Shown piece by piece: positions 18,413 to 27,586 of a DNA stretch of 64,000 nt; within the stretch, counting starts at the first letter, position 1, and every line of letters starts with the position of its first letter. This DNA is from Pseudomonas benzenivorans (GTDB taxonomy: Bacteria > Pseudomonadota > Gammaproteobacteria > Pseudomonadales > Pseudomonadaceae). The notes under the pieces are model-generated. The model was not told where the DNA came from and made no database searches. It worked only from the letters and a program-made list of their open reading frames with translations. Where the stretch lies: assembly GCF_033547155.1 (NCBI RefSeq), contig NZ_CP137892.1, positions 868,001 to 932,000 of the forward strand, read 5' to 3'. The position numbers were made by a program, and so were the translations under genes.

Positions 18413-19174
18413 TTAAAGGTTGCGCTGACGCTCGCGGTATTGGCTGGGGGACAGCCCGGTGAGGGCCTTGAACTGGCGGCTGAAGGCGCTGTGGTCGGTG
18501 TAGCCGCAGCGCAGGGCGATCTCGGTGATCGGCAGCGCGCCGGCCAGCAACTCGGAGGCGGAGCCCAGGCGCGCCTGGTGAATCATCTGCCTGGGGGTGA
18601 GCTGGAAGATGCGCTTGCACAGGCGCTCCAGCTGGGCGATGGACAGCCCGGCGATGGCCGCCAGGTCCTTGACCGCGATGGGCTGGGCGTAGTGCTGGCG
18701 GATGTGCGCGTCCACCGCCGCCAGCTTCTGGTAGGCCGGGTGGCTGGCCTGGGGCGCCTGCAGGTCGTAGGAGATGCCGGCCATGCCGATGATGGCGCCC
18801 TGGCGGTCGCGCAGGGCCAGCTTGTGGGTCAGGCACCAGCCCGGTTCGCGGCCGGGGTAGAGGTGCAGTTCGAGCTGGTCGGCGAGCGGCGCGCCGCCCT
18901 GCAGCACCCGGCGATCCTGCTCGGTATAGCGCGGGCCGAAGCGCGAGGGAAACACCTGCTCGGCGGTCATGCCGAGCAGCGCGTCACGCTCCTTGAGGGC
19001 GCAGCGCTGCACCAGGGTCTGGTTGGCCAGCACGTAGCGGGCCTGGGTGTCCTTGATGAAGAACACCACGCCGGGCATGGCGTCGAGCAGCGGCAGGATC
19101 AGTTGCAGGCTGCCGAGCAGTTCGTCGAGGTCGCAGGGCGGGGGCAGCAGGTGTTCGGGGGGCGGGGGCAGCAT
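18413..19174 (-). CDS. AraC-family regulator with N-terminal PAS domain (probable hydroxyproline regulator)
   Basis: 253 residues from ATG 19174. The N-terminal half (about 25-135) is PAS-like: V-V-F-F-I-K-D-T-Q-A-R-Y-V-L-A-N-Q and later G-M-A-G-I-S-Y-D-L. The C-terminal 100 residues hold the two AraC helix-turn-helices: A-A-I-A-G-L-S-I-A-Q-L and I-A-L-R-C-G-Y-T-D-H-S-A-F-S-R-Q-F. An AraC activator at this place (PA1261/LhpR) controls hydroxyproline genes in P. aeruginosa, so the same role is inferred. It lies 80 bases after the dehydrogenase operon on the same strand. Confidence 0.85.
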   Translation of the reverse strand: MLPPPPEHLLPPPCDLDELLGSLQLILPLLDAMPGVVFFIKDTQARYVLANQTLVQRCALKERDALLGMTAEQVFPSRFGPRYTEQDRRVLQGGAPLADQLELHLYPGREPGWCLTHKLALRDRQGAIIGMAGISYDLQAPQASHPAYQKLAAVDAHIRQHYAQPIAVKDLAAIAGLSIAQLERLCKRIFQLTPRQMIHQARLGSASELLAGALPITEIALRCGYTDHSAFSRQFKALTGLSPSQYRERQRNL

Positions 19175-19254
19175 CGGGGGCAGAGGGTCCAGGCAGGCTG
19201 AGTGGGGCGCTCGCCTGGGCGAGGGCGGCCCTACTCTAAGATGCGCCGGCGGTA

Positions 19255-20526
19255 TCAGGGAAGCGCAGCGTCCGTTGCCGAGGGCTCGGCCAGCTGCACC
19301 AGGCTGTCGATGCGCGCCGGCGACAGCGGCGTGCGCGGTGCCGGCGCCGGCCAGTCGAACAGGAACTGGCTGGCGCCGCCACAGATGCGTCCCTGGCAGG
19401 CGCCCATGCCGCAACGGCTGTGCAGCTTGGCCTCGACCCAGCCGCTGCGCCCGGCAACTTCGCCATAGGGTACGTCCTCGCAGCGGCACAGCAGGGTGTC
19501 GGCGTCGGCCAGGCGCTTGAGTCGCGGGTCGAGGGCGAAGCGCCGGCCGAGCTGGGCGGCGAAGGCCTGCCAACGGCGCCGTTGTGGCCACAGGGCGCGG
19601 GCTTCGGCCTGTTGGCCAACCGCGGCGTGGCCGGCGATGGCGCCCTCGACCAGGGCCAGCTCGCTGCCGCCGAAGCCGGTGCACTCGCCGGCGGCGTAGT
19701 GGCCGTCCAGGCTGCAGGCCTGCCAGGCATCCACGGCGATGGCCCGGTCGCTCAGGGCGCAGCCCAGGGCCTGGCCGAGCTGGGTGTTGGGGACCAGACC
19801 GAAGCCGCAGGCCAGACGCTCGCAGGCCATCTCCACTACCTTGCCGTTTTGCCACAGGCGCACGCCCTCCAGGCGCTCGCGGCCGAGGGCGGCCAGCACG
19901 TAACTGCCGCTGCGGTAGTGGTGGTCGAACAGCCGGGCGGCCTGCAGCAGCTTGCCGGGCCAGCGCGGCAGCTGCGCGGCGAAGGCCGCCAGCGCGCTGA
20001 GGGGCGCCTGTTCGGCGATGCGCAGCAGCTGCGCGCCGGCCTGCTTGGCGGTGGCGGCGCTGGCCAGCAGCAGCGGGCCGCTGCCGGCGACCACCAGGCG
20101 CTCGCCGGCGACCGGCACGCCGCCCTTGATCAGCGCCTGCAGGCCGCCGGCGCCGGTGACCCCGGGCAGGGTCCAGCCGGGGAAGGGCAGCAGCAGCTCG
20201 CGGGCGCCGGTGCAGAGGATCAGCTTGGCGTAGCGCGCCTGCCAGGCGCTGCGGTCGTCCTCCAGCAGCAGCCGGCGTGGGCCGGCGCTGGCCAGCACCC
20301 GGGTGGACGCGAACAGCTGGATGTTGCCCGCCGCCGCCAGCGCCTCGCGATGGCGCCGGGCGCTGGCCGGCAGCCGGGCCTGCACGCCGTCGCGCCAGAT
20401 CTGCCCGCCCGGCGCCGGGTTGTCGTCGATAACGCCGATGCGCGCGCCACTGGGCGCCGCGGCCAGGGCGGCGGCCATGCCGGCGGGGCCGGCGCCGATG
20501 ATCAGCAGGTCGAAGTCGCGGGTCAT
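19255..20526 (-). CDS. D-hydroxyproline dehydrogenase, FAD/NAD(P)-type subunit with [2Fe-2S] tail
   Basis: 423 residues from ATG 20526. The N-terminus L-L-I-I-G-A-G-P-A-G-M-A-A-A binds FAD; a second G-S-G-P-L-L-L-A segment occurs near 130. The C-terminal region has C-R-C-E-D-V and C-G-M-G-A-C-Q-G-R-I-C, a BFD-like [2Fe-2S] ligand set. This is the pattern of the alpha subunit of heterotrimeric opine/hydroxyproline oxidases. With the two following-upstream genes it would oxidise cis-4-hydroxy-D-proline to delta1-pyrroline-4-hydroxy-2-carboxylate and pass electrons to the respiratory chain. ATGA overlap with the small subunit gene. Confidence 0.85.
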   Translation of the reverse strand: MTRDFDLLIIGAGPAGMAAALAAAPSGARIGVIDDNPAPGGQIWRDGVQARLPASARRHREALAAAGNIQLFASTRVLASAGPRRLLLEDDRSAWQARYAKLILCTGARELLLPFPGWTLPGVTGAGGLQALIKGGVPVAGERLVVAGSGPLLLASAATAKQAGAQLLRIAEQAPLSALAAFAAQLPRWPGKLLQAARLFDHHYRSGSYVLAALGRERLEGVRLWQNGKVVEMACERLACGFGLVPNTQLGQALGCALSDRAIAVDAWQACSLDGHYAAGECTGFGGSELALVEGAIAGHAAVGQQAEARALWPQRRRWQAFAAQLGRRFALDPRLKRLADADTLLCRCEDVPYGEVAGRSGWVEAKLHSRCGMGACQGRICGGASQFLFDWPAPAPRTPLSPARIDSLVQLAEPSATDAALP

Positions 20527-20759
20527 GGCCGGGTCTCCACCCGCATGCCGGGCTGGCACAGGGTCTGGCAGGCCAGGCGGCGCCGGCCGTCGATGCTCAC
20601 CCGGCACTCCTGGCACACGCCCATGCCGCACAGCGGCGCGCGGCGCCGGCCGCTGACCGAGGTGCGGCTGCTGCCGTCGCCACCGAGGCAGAGGGCGGCC
20701 GCCACCGTGCAGCCGGTGGGTACTTGCAGGGCTTGGCCATCCAGGCTGAGTTCGATCAT
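20523..20759 (-). CDS. D-hydroxyproline dehydrogenase, small [2Fe-2S] subunit
   Basis: 78 residues. Cys44, Cys49, Cys52 and Cys64 have the spacing C-x4-C-x2-C-x11-C (C-G-M-G-V-C-Q-E-C) of plant-type ferredoxin domains in the small subunits of opine and sarcosine-like oxidases. It overlaps both neighbouring subunit genes by four bases (ATGA), as expected of subunits made in equal amounts. Role: electron transfer between the flavin subunits. Confidence 0.85.
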   Translation of the reverse strand: MIELSLDGQALQVPTGCTVAAALCLGGDGSSRTSVSGRRRAPLCGMGVCQECRVSIDGRRRLACQTLCQPGMRVETRP

Positions 20760-21877
20760 GGGGTTGGCTCCAGGGCGGTGGGGTGTTGAGCGAAGCGTTC
20801 GGGCCGGTAGGGCGCGGGGTCGATGGCCGGGCGCTCGCCGCACAGCTGGGCGGCGAGCAGTCGGGCGCTGCCCGGCGCGGTGGTGACGCCCAGGCCCTCG
20901 TGGCCGACGGCCAGCCACAGGCCGGCTTGCTGCGGATGCGGGCCGAGCAGCGGCAGGCCGTCCGGGCTGGCGGCGCGAAAGCCGGTCCAGCTGCGGATGG
21001 CGTTCATGCTCGCCAGCCCCGGCAGGTAGTCGAGGGCGCGCGCCAGCATGCGCGCCAGCACCGGGCCCTCGACGGCGGGGTCGAGGCTGTCGAACTGCCG
21101 CGAGGAGCCGAGCAGGATCTGCCCGGTCGGCCGCGGCTGGGCATTGAAGGCCACCGAGCTGCCGCTGCTGGCATGGGCGCTGGCGGCATAGCCGAGTTCC
21201 ACCAGCTGATGCCGGATGCGCCCGGGGTAGCGGTCGGTGATCAGCAGGTGACCCTTCTTCGGCCGGATCGGCAGCTGCGGGCACAACTCGCTGGCATGGA
21301 TGCCGCCCGCCAGCACCACCGCCTCGGCGGTGAGCCACTGGCCGCCGACCAGGCGCACGCGCTTGCCGTCGATTTCGCTGACCTGGGCGCACTGCTGGCG
21401 GATGCGCCCGCCGCCCTGTTCGAGCAGCCAGCGCGCGGCATTGGGCGCGTAGAGGATGGCGTCGCCGGCGACCTCCAGCGCCCCGGCCAGGTCCTGGCGC
21501 AGCATCGGCTCGGCCTCGCGCAGGGCGTCGGCGTCGAGCAGCTGGCAGGCGATGCCCGCCTCGCGCAGGGCCTGGCCCTTGTGTTCGGCGGCATCCAGCT
21601 CCTCGCGGCTGGCCGCCAGCCACAGGGTGCCGCAGCCGTGGTAGGCGCAGTCGGCCGGCAGATGCGGCGCCCACTGGCGCCACAGCTCGAGGGAGTAGCG
21701 GCTCAGGGCCAGCTCCGCCGGGTTGTCGTCCATCGCCACCAGGTGGCCCATGCCCGCCGCCGTGGCGCCGCCGCGCCGGCTGTCGAGCACCAGCACGTCC
21801 AGGCCACGGCGGGCGAGTTCATGGGCGCAGGCGCTGCCGACTATGCCGGCGCCGATGACGATGGCCTCGGCATTCAT
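20756..21877 (-). CDS. D-hydroxyproline dehydrogenase, D-amino-acid-oxidase-type FAD subunit
   Basis: 373 residues of the glycine/D-amino-acid oxidase (DAO) family. The N-terminal [20 protein letters not shown] binds the FAD dinucleotide, with [10 protein letters not shown] near 40-50. The C-terminal half has the DAO pattern [13 protein letters not shown] and [13 protein letters not shown]. This is the subunit expected to bind D-hydroxyproline. ATGA overlaps link it to the small subunit gene after it and to the epimerase gene before it. Confidence 0.88.
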   Translation of the reverse strand: MNAEAIVIGAGIVGSACAHELARRGLDVLVLDSRRGGATAAGMGHLVAMDDNPAELALSRYSLELWRQWAPHLPADCAYHGCGTLWLAASREELDAAEHKGQALREAGIACQLLDADALREAEPMLRQDLAGALEVAGDAILYAPNAARWLLEQGGGRIRQQCAQVSEIDGKRVRLVGGQWLTAEAVVLAGGIHASELCPQLPIRPKKGHLLITDRYPGRIRHQLVELGYAASAHASSGSSVAFNAQPRPTGQILLGSSRQFDSLDPAVEGPVLARMLARALDYLPGLASMNAIRSWTGFRAASPDGLPLLGPHPQQAGLWLAVGHEGLGVTTAPGSARLLAAQLCGERPAIDPAPYRPERFAQHPTALEPTP

Positions 21878-22809
21878 CCGCGGATACCCCAGGCGAAGGG
21901 GTCGTCGTCCTCCAGCAGCAGGGTGGCCTCGGCGCTGAGATGGGCGCGGCCGCGAATGGTCGGGACGATGTGGCGCGCGTCCTGTCGCTCATAGCTGGCC
22001 TCGAACTGGCTGCCGATCACGCTGGCCTGGCGCCACAGGGCGCCGGGCGCCAGCTTGCCGTCGGCGGCCAGGCAGGCCAGCTTGGCGCTGGTGCCGGTGC
22101 CGCAGGGCGAGCGGTCGTAGGCCTTGCCCGGACAGAGCACGAAGTTGCGGCTGTCGGCGGTGTCGTCGTCGGCGAACAGCTCGATATGGTCGATCGGCCC
22201 GCCATCCTCTCCGCGCAGACCCTGATCCTCCAGGGCCTGCTGCACGGCCACCGAGTAGGCGGTCAGCGCCTCCAGGTTGTCGCCGGCCACGCGCTGACTG
22301 TGCTCGGCGATCAGGAAGAACCAGTTGCCGCCCCAGGCGATATCGCCGGTGACCTTGCCGTGCCCCGGCACTTCCAGGGACACCGCCTGGCGGTAGCGGT
22401 AGGCGGGCACGTTGCGCACGCTGACCGAACGGTCCTCGTGCAGGGTCGCCTCGACGGTGCCGACCGGGGTCTCGATGCGGTGCAGGCCCGGCTGGATGCG
22501 CCCCAGGTGGGCCAGGGAGGCCACCAGGCCGATGGTGCCGTGGCCGCACATGCCGAGATAACCGCTGTTGTTGAAGAAGATCACCCCGGCGCTGGAGCTG
22601 GGGTCTACAGGCTCGCACAGCAGTGCGCCGACCAGCACGTCGTTGCCGCGTGGCTCCAGCACGCTGGCCGCCCGCCAGTGGTCATGCTGTTCGGCCAGAC
22701 GCTGGCGGCGCTCGCCCATGCTGCCCTGGCCCAGGTCGGGGAAACCGTCGAGCACCAGGCGGGTAGGCTCGCCGCCGGTGTGTGAGTCGATGACGTGGAT
22801 GCGTTTCAT
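21874..22809 (-). CDS. lhpA: 4-hydroxyproline 2-epimerase
   Basis: 311 residues, proline racemase superfamily with both catalytic cysteines: Cys88 in G-M-C-G-H-G-T-I-G and Cys236 in D-R-S-P-C-G-T-G-T. These match the residue numbers of characterised Pseudomonas 4-hydroxyproline epimerases. It converts trans-4-hydroxy-L-proline to cis-4-hydroxy-D-proline, the first pathway step. First gene of a four-gene operon whose members are joined by ATGA overlaps with the dehydrogenase subunits. The 111 bases upstream to the next gene have no clear operator like the two in the rest of the cluster. Confidence 0.95.
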   Translation of the reverse strand: MKRIHVIDSHTGGEPTRLVLDGFPDLGQGSMGERRQRLAEQHDHWRAASVLEPRGNDVLVGALLCEPVDPSSSAGVIFFNNSGYLGMCGHGTIGLVASLAHLGRIQPGLHRIETPVGTVEATLHEDRSVSVRNVPAYRYRQAVSLEVPGHGKVTGDIAWGGNWFFLIAEHSQRVAGDNLEALTAYSVAVQQALEDQGLRGEDGGPIDHIELFADDDTADSRNFVLCPGKAYDRSPCGTGTSAKLACLAADGKLAPGALWRQASVIGSQFEASYERQDARHIVPTIRGRAHLSAEATLLLEDDDPFAWGIRG

Positions 22810-22920
22810 GACGCCGGCACCTGTGCAGTAAAGGTACCGTTAAGCCTGGCGCTTCAGGGCGGCGCCGGCTTGATGGGAATCGTGCGAGGTGATGACGAAA
22901 TCGGCACAGCGTGGGGTTCT

Positions 22921-23134
22921 AGGCGCGGCGTAGGCCCTGGCCGGCAATCTCGTCCCGGATCAGCTGCAGCTGGGCGGCGTCCTGGTTCATGCGCTGGATC
23001 ACGTTGAATAGCTGCTGCTTGAGCAGCTCGTCGCCGAGGCGCTCGGCGGCGCGCATCACCACTATGGTGGCGGCCTCGTTGTTGGCGGCCACCAGGTCCA
23101 GTGTCTTGCAGATGTGTCGGGTTGCTCGGCTCAC
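22921..23134 (-). CDS. Conserved small hypothetical protein
   Basis: 71 residues from GTG 23134, with AAGGA about 8 bases upstream. The sequence looks like an all-helical soluble protein, with no membrane segment or metal motif; features are A-A-N-N-E-A-A-T-I-V-V-M-R-A-A-E-R-L-G and an L-x-x-I-R-D-E-I-A end. Codon use fits the surrounding genome, and the reading frame has good third-position GC. I do not recognise a function. It is divergent from the CHAD gene. Confidence 0.6.
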
Positions 23135-23270
23135 GTGCTTCGTCCTTGGGAAAGCGTGTCGGCACTCTAGAGCCGCCTCGTTGCCGTTTTATGGCAGCGC
23201 CGCTGCCGATACTCGGGCGTGCTTATGTGGCTATGCTTGCGCTGAATGACAGCCGAGGAACGAGGTTGCG

Positions 23271-24068
23271 ATGTCCCTGGTCGACGCCGTGGTTGCCCAT
23301 GTTCTGCGTATCGAGGTGAGCCTCTACCACGCCCGTGCCCGCCTGGAAGCCGGCACCGACGGCGAAGCCCTGCACGACCTGCGCATCGGCCTGCGACGTC
23401 TGCGCAGCCTGCTCAAGCCGCTGCGCGACCGGGACGGGGTGAGCGTGCTGGAGACCGCCGCTGCCGCCGTCGGCACCCTGACCTCGGCGGCGCGGGATCT
23501 TGAGGTGCTGGCTGTCGAGCTACGCCGGCGCGGTCTGCATGCAGCGGCCGGACGCCGTGAGGCCCGGTTGGCGGGGCAGTATGACGAGATCCTGGGCAGC
23601 CCGGAGCTGGAGCGGCTGTTCGCCGGTCTGGATGCCTGGCCGGCGGACTTTCGCCGGGCCGAGCGCGACGGCGAGTTGCGCCGGTTGGACAGGCTGCTCG
23701 ACAGGCGCCTGGACAAGCAGCGACGGCGCCTGCAGGACGCCCTGGCCAGCCTGCAGCATGACCCCCATCGCATCCGCCTGCTGGTCAAACGCAACCGATA
23801 CGCCGCCGAGGCCTACCCACACCATGCGCCCATCTCGACCGGGGCCAAGGCCGCGCTGAAGGCCGTGCAGTCGGCCCTGGGCGCCTGGCACGACCGGTAC
23901 CAGTGGTGTCTCAGGGCCAGCCGGGAGCCCGACCTGCGCGCGCTGCGCCAGCCCTGGCAGGACGAGGCCGTGCTGGCGTTGCAGCGCGCCGAGAGCCTGA
24001 TGCTGGTGTTGCAGCGGACACTGGCCGGCGAGCCCAGGGCCGACAGCCTGTCGAGGACGCGCCTGTGA
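23271..24068 (+). CDS. CHAD domain protein
   Basis: 265 residues. An Arg- and Leu-rich helical protein with the CHAD (conserved histidine alpha-helical domain) signature H-D-L-R-I-G-L-R-R-L-R-S-L-L-K-P-L-R near residues 37-54, and W-H-D-R-Y in the second half. CHAD domains bind inorganic polyphosphate and localise to polyphosphate granules; no CYTH domain is fused here. Start ATG 23271 after GAGG. It stands alone, followed by inverted-repeat sequence (24130-24180) and the FKBP gene. Confidence 0.8.
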   Translation: MSLVDAVVAHVLRIEVSLYHARARLEAGTDGEALHDLRIGLRRLRSLLKPLRDRDGVSVLETAAAAVGTLTSAARDLEVLAVELRRRGLHAAAGRREARLAGQYDEILGSPELERLFAGLDAWPADFRRAERDGELRRLDRLLDRRLDKQRRRLQDALASLQHDPHRIRLLVKRNRYAAEAYPHHAPISTGAKAALKAVQSALGAWHDRYQWCLRASREPDLRALRQPWQDEAVLALQRAESLMLVLQRTLAGEPRADSLSRTRL

Positions 24069-24201
24069 ATAGGCCGCTCCGCCGTTTGCCGGGGGCCCTG
24101 CGCCCGGTGTTTCCGCCCAGGTCTCTTGCCAGGCGGGCGGTTTCCTGCGAAAACCCGCCCGGTTAGCCGGCCGCGGGCCGGCCCCTGAACGAGAGTGGGC
24201 G

Positions 24202-24543
24202 ATGAGCAGCGAATTGCAGGTGCTAGACATTCAAGTGGGCGAGGGCAAGGCCGTGGTCAAGGGCGCCCTGATCACCACCCAGTACCGTGGTTTTCTCGAG
24301 GACGGCACCCCGTTCGACTCCTCCTACGAGCGCGGCAAGCCCTTCCAGTGCGTGATCGGCACCGGGCGGGTGATCAAGGGCTGGGACCAGGGCCTGATGG
24401 GCATGCGCGTCGGCGGCAAGCGCAAGCTCCTGGTACCGGCCCACCTGGCCTACGGAGAGCGCAAGATCGGCGAACACATCCCGGCCAATTCCAACCTGAT
24501 CTTCGAGATCGAGCTGCTGGAAGTGCTGACCCGGGATGACTGA
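24202..24543 (+). CDS. FKBP-type peptidyl-prolyl isomerase
   Basis: 113 residues, a single FKBP domain: T-Q-Y-R-G-F-L-E-D-G-T-P-F-D-S-S-Y (27-43), V-I-G-T-G-R-V-I-K-G-W-D-Q-G-L-M-G-M (51-68), the Y-G-E-R segment and I-P-A-N-S-N-L-I-F-E-I-E-L-L. No signal peptide, so cytosolic. It speeds cis-trans isomerisation of Xaa-Pro bonds in folding proteins. It is the last ordinary-composition gene before the AT-rich island. Confidence 0.92.
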   Translation: MSSELQVLDIQVGEGKAVVKGALITTQYRGFLEDGTPFDSSYERGKPFQCVIGTGRVIKGWDQGLMGMRVGGKRKLLVPAHLAYGERKIGEHIPANSNLIFEIELLEVLTRDD

Positions 24544-25000
24544 GCGTCGGGCCGGGCGTCTTGCTCAGGTCGGCCAGGGGAAGTAACAGCAGATTAATTT
24601 CGTCGGTGCTTTTTTGTGTGGTAAAGGGGACGTGTGGAAAAGGGGACGGATTTATTTATTGGGCAGACTGGCCGCTTTTGGTCGGCCCCAGACGGTCTGG
24701 TGACAGGCAGAAACCGGCCAGTTCCTGCCGTTCGATAAGTGGCGTTTCCGAGACACACCGACCCGCCGCAGAAATTAGTTGGCAAGCAATGTTGGCCACA
24801 CAATCCCTTCAAATCCGCGCAACTAGGCCAGCCAACCCGTGAAAAGTTGTGGATAGTTTATGCCAGTGACAGCCCGAACAACCTCGCCAGTCTACTTCCT
24901 AAGAGTGGATATGCTCGACGGAAGTGAACAAACAAAGAAAGGCAAAATAATTAGCGAAAGTTAAGTACATTGACAAGCAAGCTCAAAATTAATTGAATTT
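24544..25000. other. Left flank of the AT-rich island, non-coding with repeat remnants
   Basis: About 450 bases without a gene. It begins GC-rich and turns AT-rich after about 24740. The 10-mer AAAGGGGACG occurs twice 16 bases apart (24623-24632 and 24639-24648), followed by GATTTATTTATT, a pattern often seen beside REP-associated transposase remnants. Small hairpins follow, such as CCAGACGGTCTGG (24688-24700). No transposase frame remains. The AT-rich end (24830-25000) has no ribosome-binding site or credible frame. Confidence 0.45.
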
Positions 25001-25043
25001 GTGAGCGGCGATCTAGTCTTTTCGATCACAATCGCCGCCTCAC
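25001..25043 (-). terminator. Putative terminator of the island operon
   Basis: GTGAGCGGCGAT (25001-25012) pairs with ATCGCCGCCTCAC (25031-25043) apart from one bulged C, with an 18-base loop. It lies 24 bases after the stop of the 839-aa gene on the minus strand and is followed there by A/U-rich sequence without a clean U-run. Confidence 0.5.
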
Positions 25044-25066
25044 GATTGACGAAAAACAGACTCCTG

Positions 25067-27586
25067 CTAATCCTGCTTTAACTTCCTGACATACTTCATT
25101 CGGAGTGCGTATTTGTATAGTCCGCCAGCTCGCCACTGGCCGGGGAATCCAAGCCGCTCTTCGAATATCCCCATGTCCTTCATTTTTCGCATGGAGGTTT
25201 TTATATTCTCAATATTGACAGACTTATTGAGTCTTTCGTAGATGGTTTTGCATATTGATTCAAACGAGAAGGGTGTGGATAGCTCTTCAAGTGCAGCCAC
25301 AAGATTGGTGACTCTCTCGGTGTTATCTGTTTGATTTCCACTTAGATTTAGAGAGTAACTTAACTCTTGTGTTACTTCGCCCATAAATTCTTTTGCTGCG
25401 ACTTCATGCGCTTCAAAAAGTAATGACTGGGATACCTTTCTGTCGCTATCAAGTGCTTCCGCACTGCGCTCTCTGGCTGATGTACAGATGTTGTTTAGAA
25501 ACTTAATGTAGAGCCTTGGGTAAAAAGAAGCTTTTGAGTTTGTCTCGACACCAGCGTCCGAGAAATAGGTATTGAAAAATGTAAGCGTGCGGATATTACT
25601 GCGCCGGAGTTGGCTTGGGAATATTTGCAGCAATATTTCAAGGCACTTATCAAGGCCGACCTGCCCACGAGTTAGCTCGGGACGTAGTCTGTCGATTTCA
25701 GCGCATGGCGCTTCGAACTTTTCCCTAAACCAATTTAGATGACTAATTCCGATAAGGACAAAATTAAATATTGACTCCCTATCCCATTTTACCTCAATTT
25801 TCCTATTGTGCGTTTGCTGCTCTATATTTTGAAAAGCAGAGCTTACCAAGTCACTGCGAATAAATAATATAACGGATATTTTTTGCGAGATTTCTGGATC
25901 ATTTTGAACCGTAGAAAGCATGCGAAGCAGAGCTTCCGTACACTCTGAAAGCTTTGAGCTTCCAACAACTGTTTCCACGCCGTCAATTAAAAACGTCTTT
26001 CGACCTTGCAATCTAGAGCAAAGATCTATTGTCTGCTTCGCGCTACCGCTCACAGCATCTGTGATGCCTAGGGTGTTGATTAATCCCTTGTTTAGCACTG
26101 TCCACCAAAAATCTTGATAGTTTTCACCGCAAGATCTTATTAGTTCAATCGTCTCTGCACTGTGACTGGTTAGGCCGCGACTATTACTATCTGCAGCTGA
26201 AAACAAAGGATCGGCCAGTCCTACCTCTACCATCTCCTTGAAGATTCTTGTTTTTCCAGTCCCCTTTCTTCCTAGAACGTAGTTAATTCCATTGTTAGCT
26301 TGGAATAGTCTAGCTATATGAGGTGTTTCGATGAATGGCAGAGATGACTTCGCTCCGCTTTCGTGCAGGCTCTCAGAAAACACATTTAAATGCTCAGCAG
26401 AACGATCTCTTATTGGTTTGGGTGCGGAGCTTTCCAAGCCAAGTATTTCTCTGAGTTGGTAGATGGCATCTTGGTTCTTCTGGCTTAACTTCTCAAAGTC
26501 TGGACAGGTGGTTCCCAAATACGCAGGGTCAAAGGTCCAGCTAATCCAGTACCTGGTTAGCACGCTAATATCGATAACTTCTTCTTCTTCGTTATCCTTC
26601 TCAAGTTGCGCGCCAAGTATATCCAAGAAGAAATCTTGGCTCTTTGCCTCTCGGGTGGTGTCCTGCTCGGAGGGGGAGAATGAAAAGCTGACAAACGCTC
26701 CAGGATTTCCTGGATTTGTCTCAAATAACTTGGAGATATAGCTGGATGCCTGCATTGAAAGATCGTCATTTCTGATACTGACTATTACTGGCCCCGGCCA
26801 TGCCTGGGTAATTGGTACGATAGCGCTTGATAGCCCGGTCCGATGGTCGAATATGACTATGTCATGGTCTAAGGTTTTTTCTTCCAGAAGCTTTAATAGC
26901 CTCTCTGCTGCCTTTGAGTTTGATGCTGTATCTATAGTGCTTTTTAAAGTGAAGGCGGCATAGTCCAAGTCATACAATGGAATGTCTGGTCTTGTTGGTA
27001 GTATGTCGATACGACCCTCTGGATTGCGTCCACTGTATGCTGTTAAGGGAACAGTTTCTCCTGTCCAACCATACAGGCCCATCAAGGTTCTCTCTGGGGT
27101 TGATGCCGAGACGCTGAAAATCTGGCTAATGGATGGTGCCTCAATATCGGCATCCACCACCAGTACTCTATATCCATCATTTGCCAGATTTTTAGCAAGA
27201 CTTGTTAGTACGGAGGTTCTTGCCTGGCCTCCTTTATATCCATAAAAGTGGATTGACTGCGCCAATGGCTTTCTTCTTCTTGTTTTCGTTGAAGCGAAAA
27301 GCTCAAGCCAATGCATTGGCACAGAGTTCTTGTCTAATGCAAATTGGTACTCACTCAATTCGCCCTCATGGATTGCTTCAACGCAAGCAAGTGTTGCTGC
27401 CTCCAGACGGAGTATCTCTTGAGTAGTCACTCCGCATTTTTCTTGAATGTACTCTAGCTTCTCTTCCCTGCCTTTTCCTTTAAACGCATCGTCAATACAG
27501 ATTATGTAGAGACTGGGGTGGTAGTAACCTATCTTGTACTTGAGGATTGGAGATATCTTATCAATAAGGTTTTTGATTGTGCTCAC
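25067..27586 (-). CDS. Double P-loop protein: ParA/MinD-like ATPase fused to AAA/STAND-like ATPase
   Basis: 839 residues from GTG 27586. Residues 1-110: an unrecognised helical region. Residues 113-300: a MinD/ParA/ArsA-type domain with a deviant Walker A F-Y-G-Y-K-G-G-Q-A-R-T-S (114-125), V-V-D-A-D-I-E-A-P-S (143-152) and D-I-V-I-F-D-H-R-T-G (242-251). Residues 415-620: a second P-loop ATPase with Walker A G-R-K-G-T-G-K-T (439-446), Walker B T-F-L-I-D-G-V-E (531-538) and V-I-L-F-I-R-S-D-L (572-580), resembling the Sll1717/STAND-like ATPases common in defence loci. The last 80 residues look like a winged helix. No signal or membrane segment. The gene is AT-rich, unlike its surroundings, so it was acquired by transfer. 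It overlaps the upstream small gene by four bases (GTGA). Function unknown; an anti-phage role is inferred from architecture and context only. Confidence 0.75.
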   Translation of the reverse strand: MSTIKNLIDKISPILKYKIGYYHPSLYIICIDDAFKGKGREEKLEYIQEKCGVTTQEILRLEAATLACVEAIHEGELSEYQFALDKNSVPMHWLELFASTKTRRRKPLAQSIHFYGYKGGQARTSVLTSLAKNLANDGYRVLVVDADIEAPSISQIFSVSASTPERTLMGLYGWTGETVPLTAYSGRNPEGRIDILPTRPDIPLYDLDYAAFTLKSTIDTASNSKAAERLLKLLEEKTLDHDIVIFDHRTGLSSAIVPITQAWPGPVIVSIRNDDLSMQASSYISKLFETNPGNPGAFVSFSFSPSEQDTTREAKSQDFFLDILGAQLEKDNEEEEVIDISVLTRYWISWTFDPAYLGTTCPDFEKLSQKNQDAIYQLREILGLESSAPKPIRDRSAEHLNVFSESLHESGAKSSLPFIETPHIARLFQANNGINYVLGRKGTGKTRIFKEMVEVGLADPLFSAADSNSRGLTSHSAETIELIRSCGENYQDFWWTVLNKGLINTLGITDAVSGSAKQTIDLCSRLQGRKTFLIDGVETVVGSSKLSECTEALLRMLSTVQNDPEISQKISVILFIRSDLVSSAFQNIEQQTHNRKIEVKWDRESIFNFVLIGISHLNWFREKFEAPCAEIDRLRPELTRGQVGLDKCLEILLQIFPSQLRRSNIRTLTFFNTYFSDAGVETNSKASFYPRLYIKFLNNICTSARERSAEALDSDRKVSQSLLFEAHEVAAKEFMGEVTQELSYSLNLSGNQTDNTERVTNLVAALEELSTPFSFESICKTIYERLNKSVNIENIKTSMRKMKDMGIFEERLGFPGQWRAGGLYKYALRMKYVRKLKQD

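Noticed and set aside
24561..24927. Short frames on both strands in the island's left flank
   Set aside because: Composition is that of repeats and AT-rich spacer; no ribosome-binding sites or recognisable domains, and no transposase motif.
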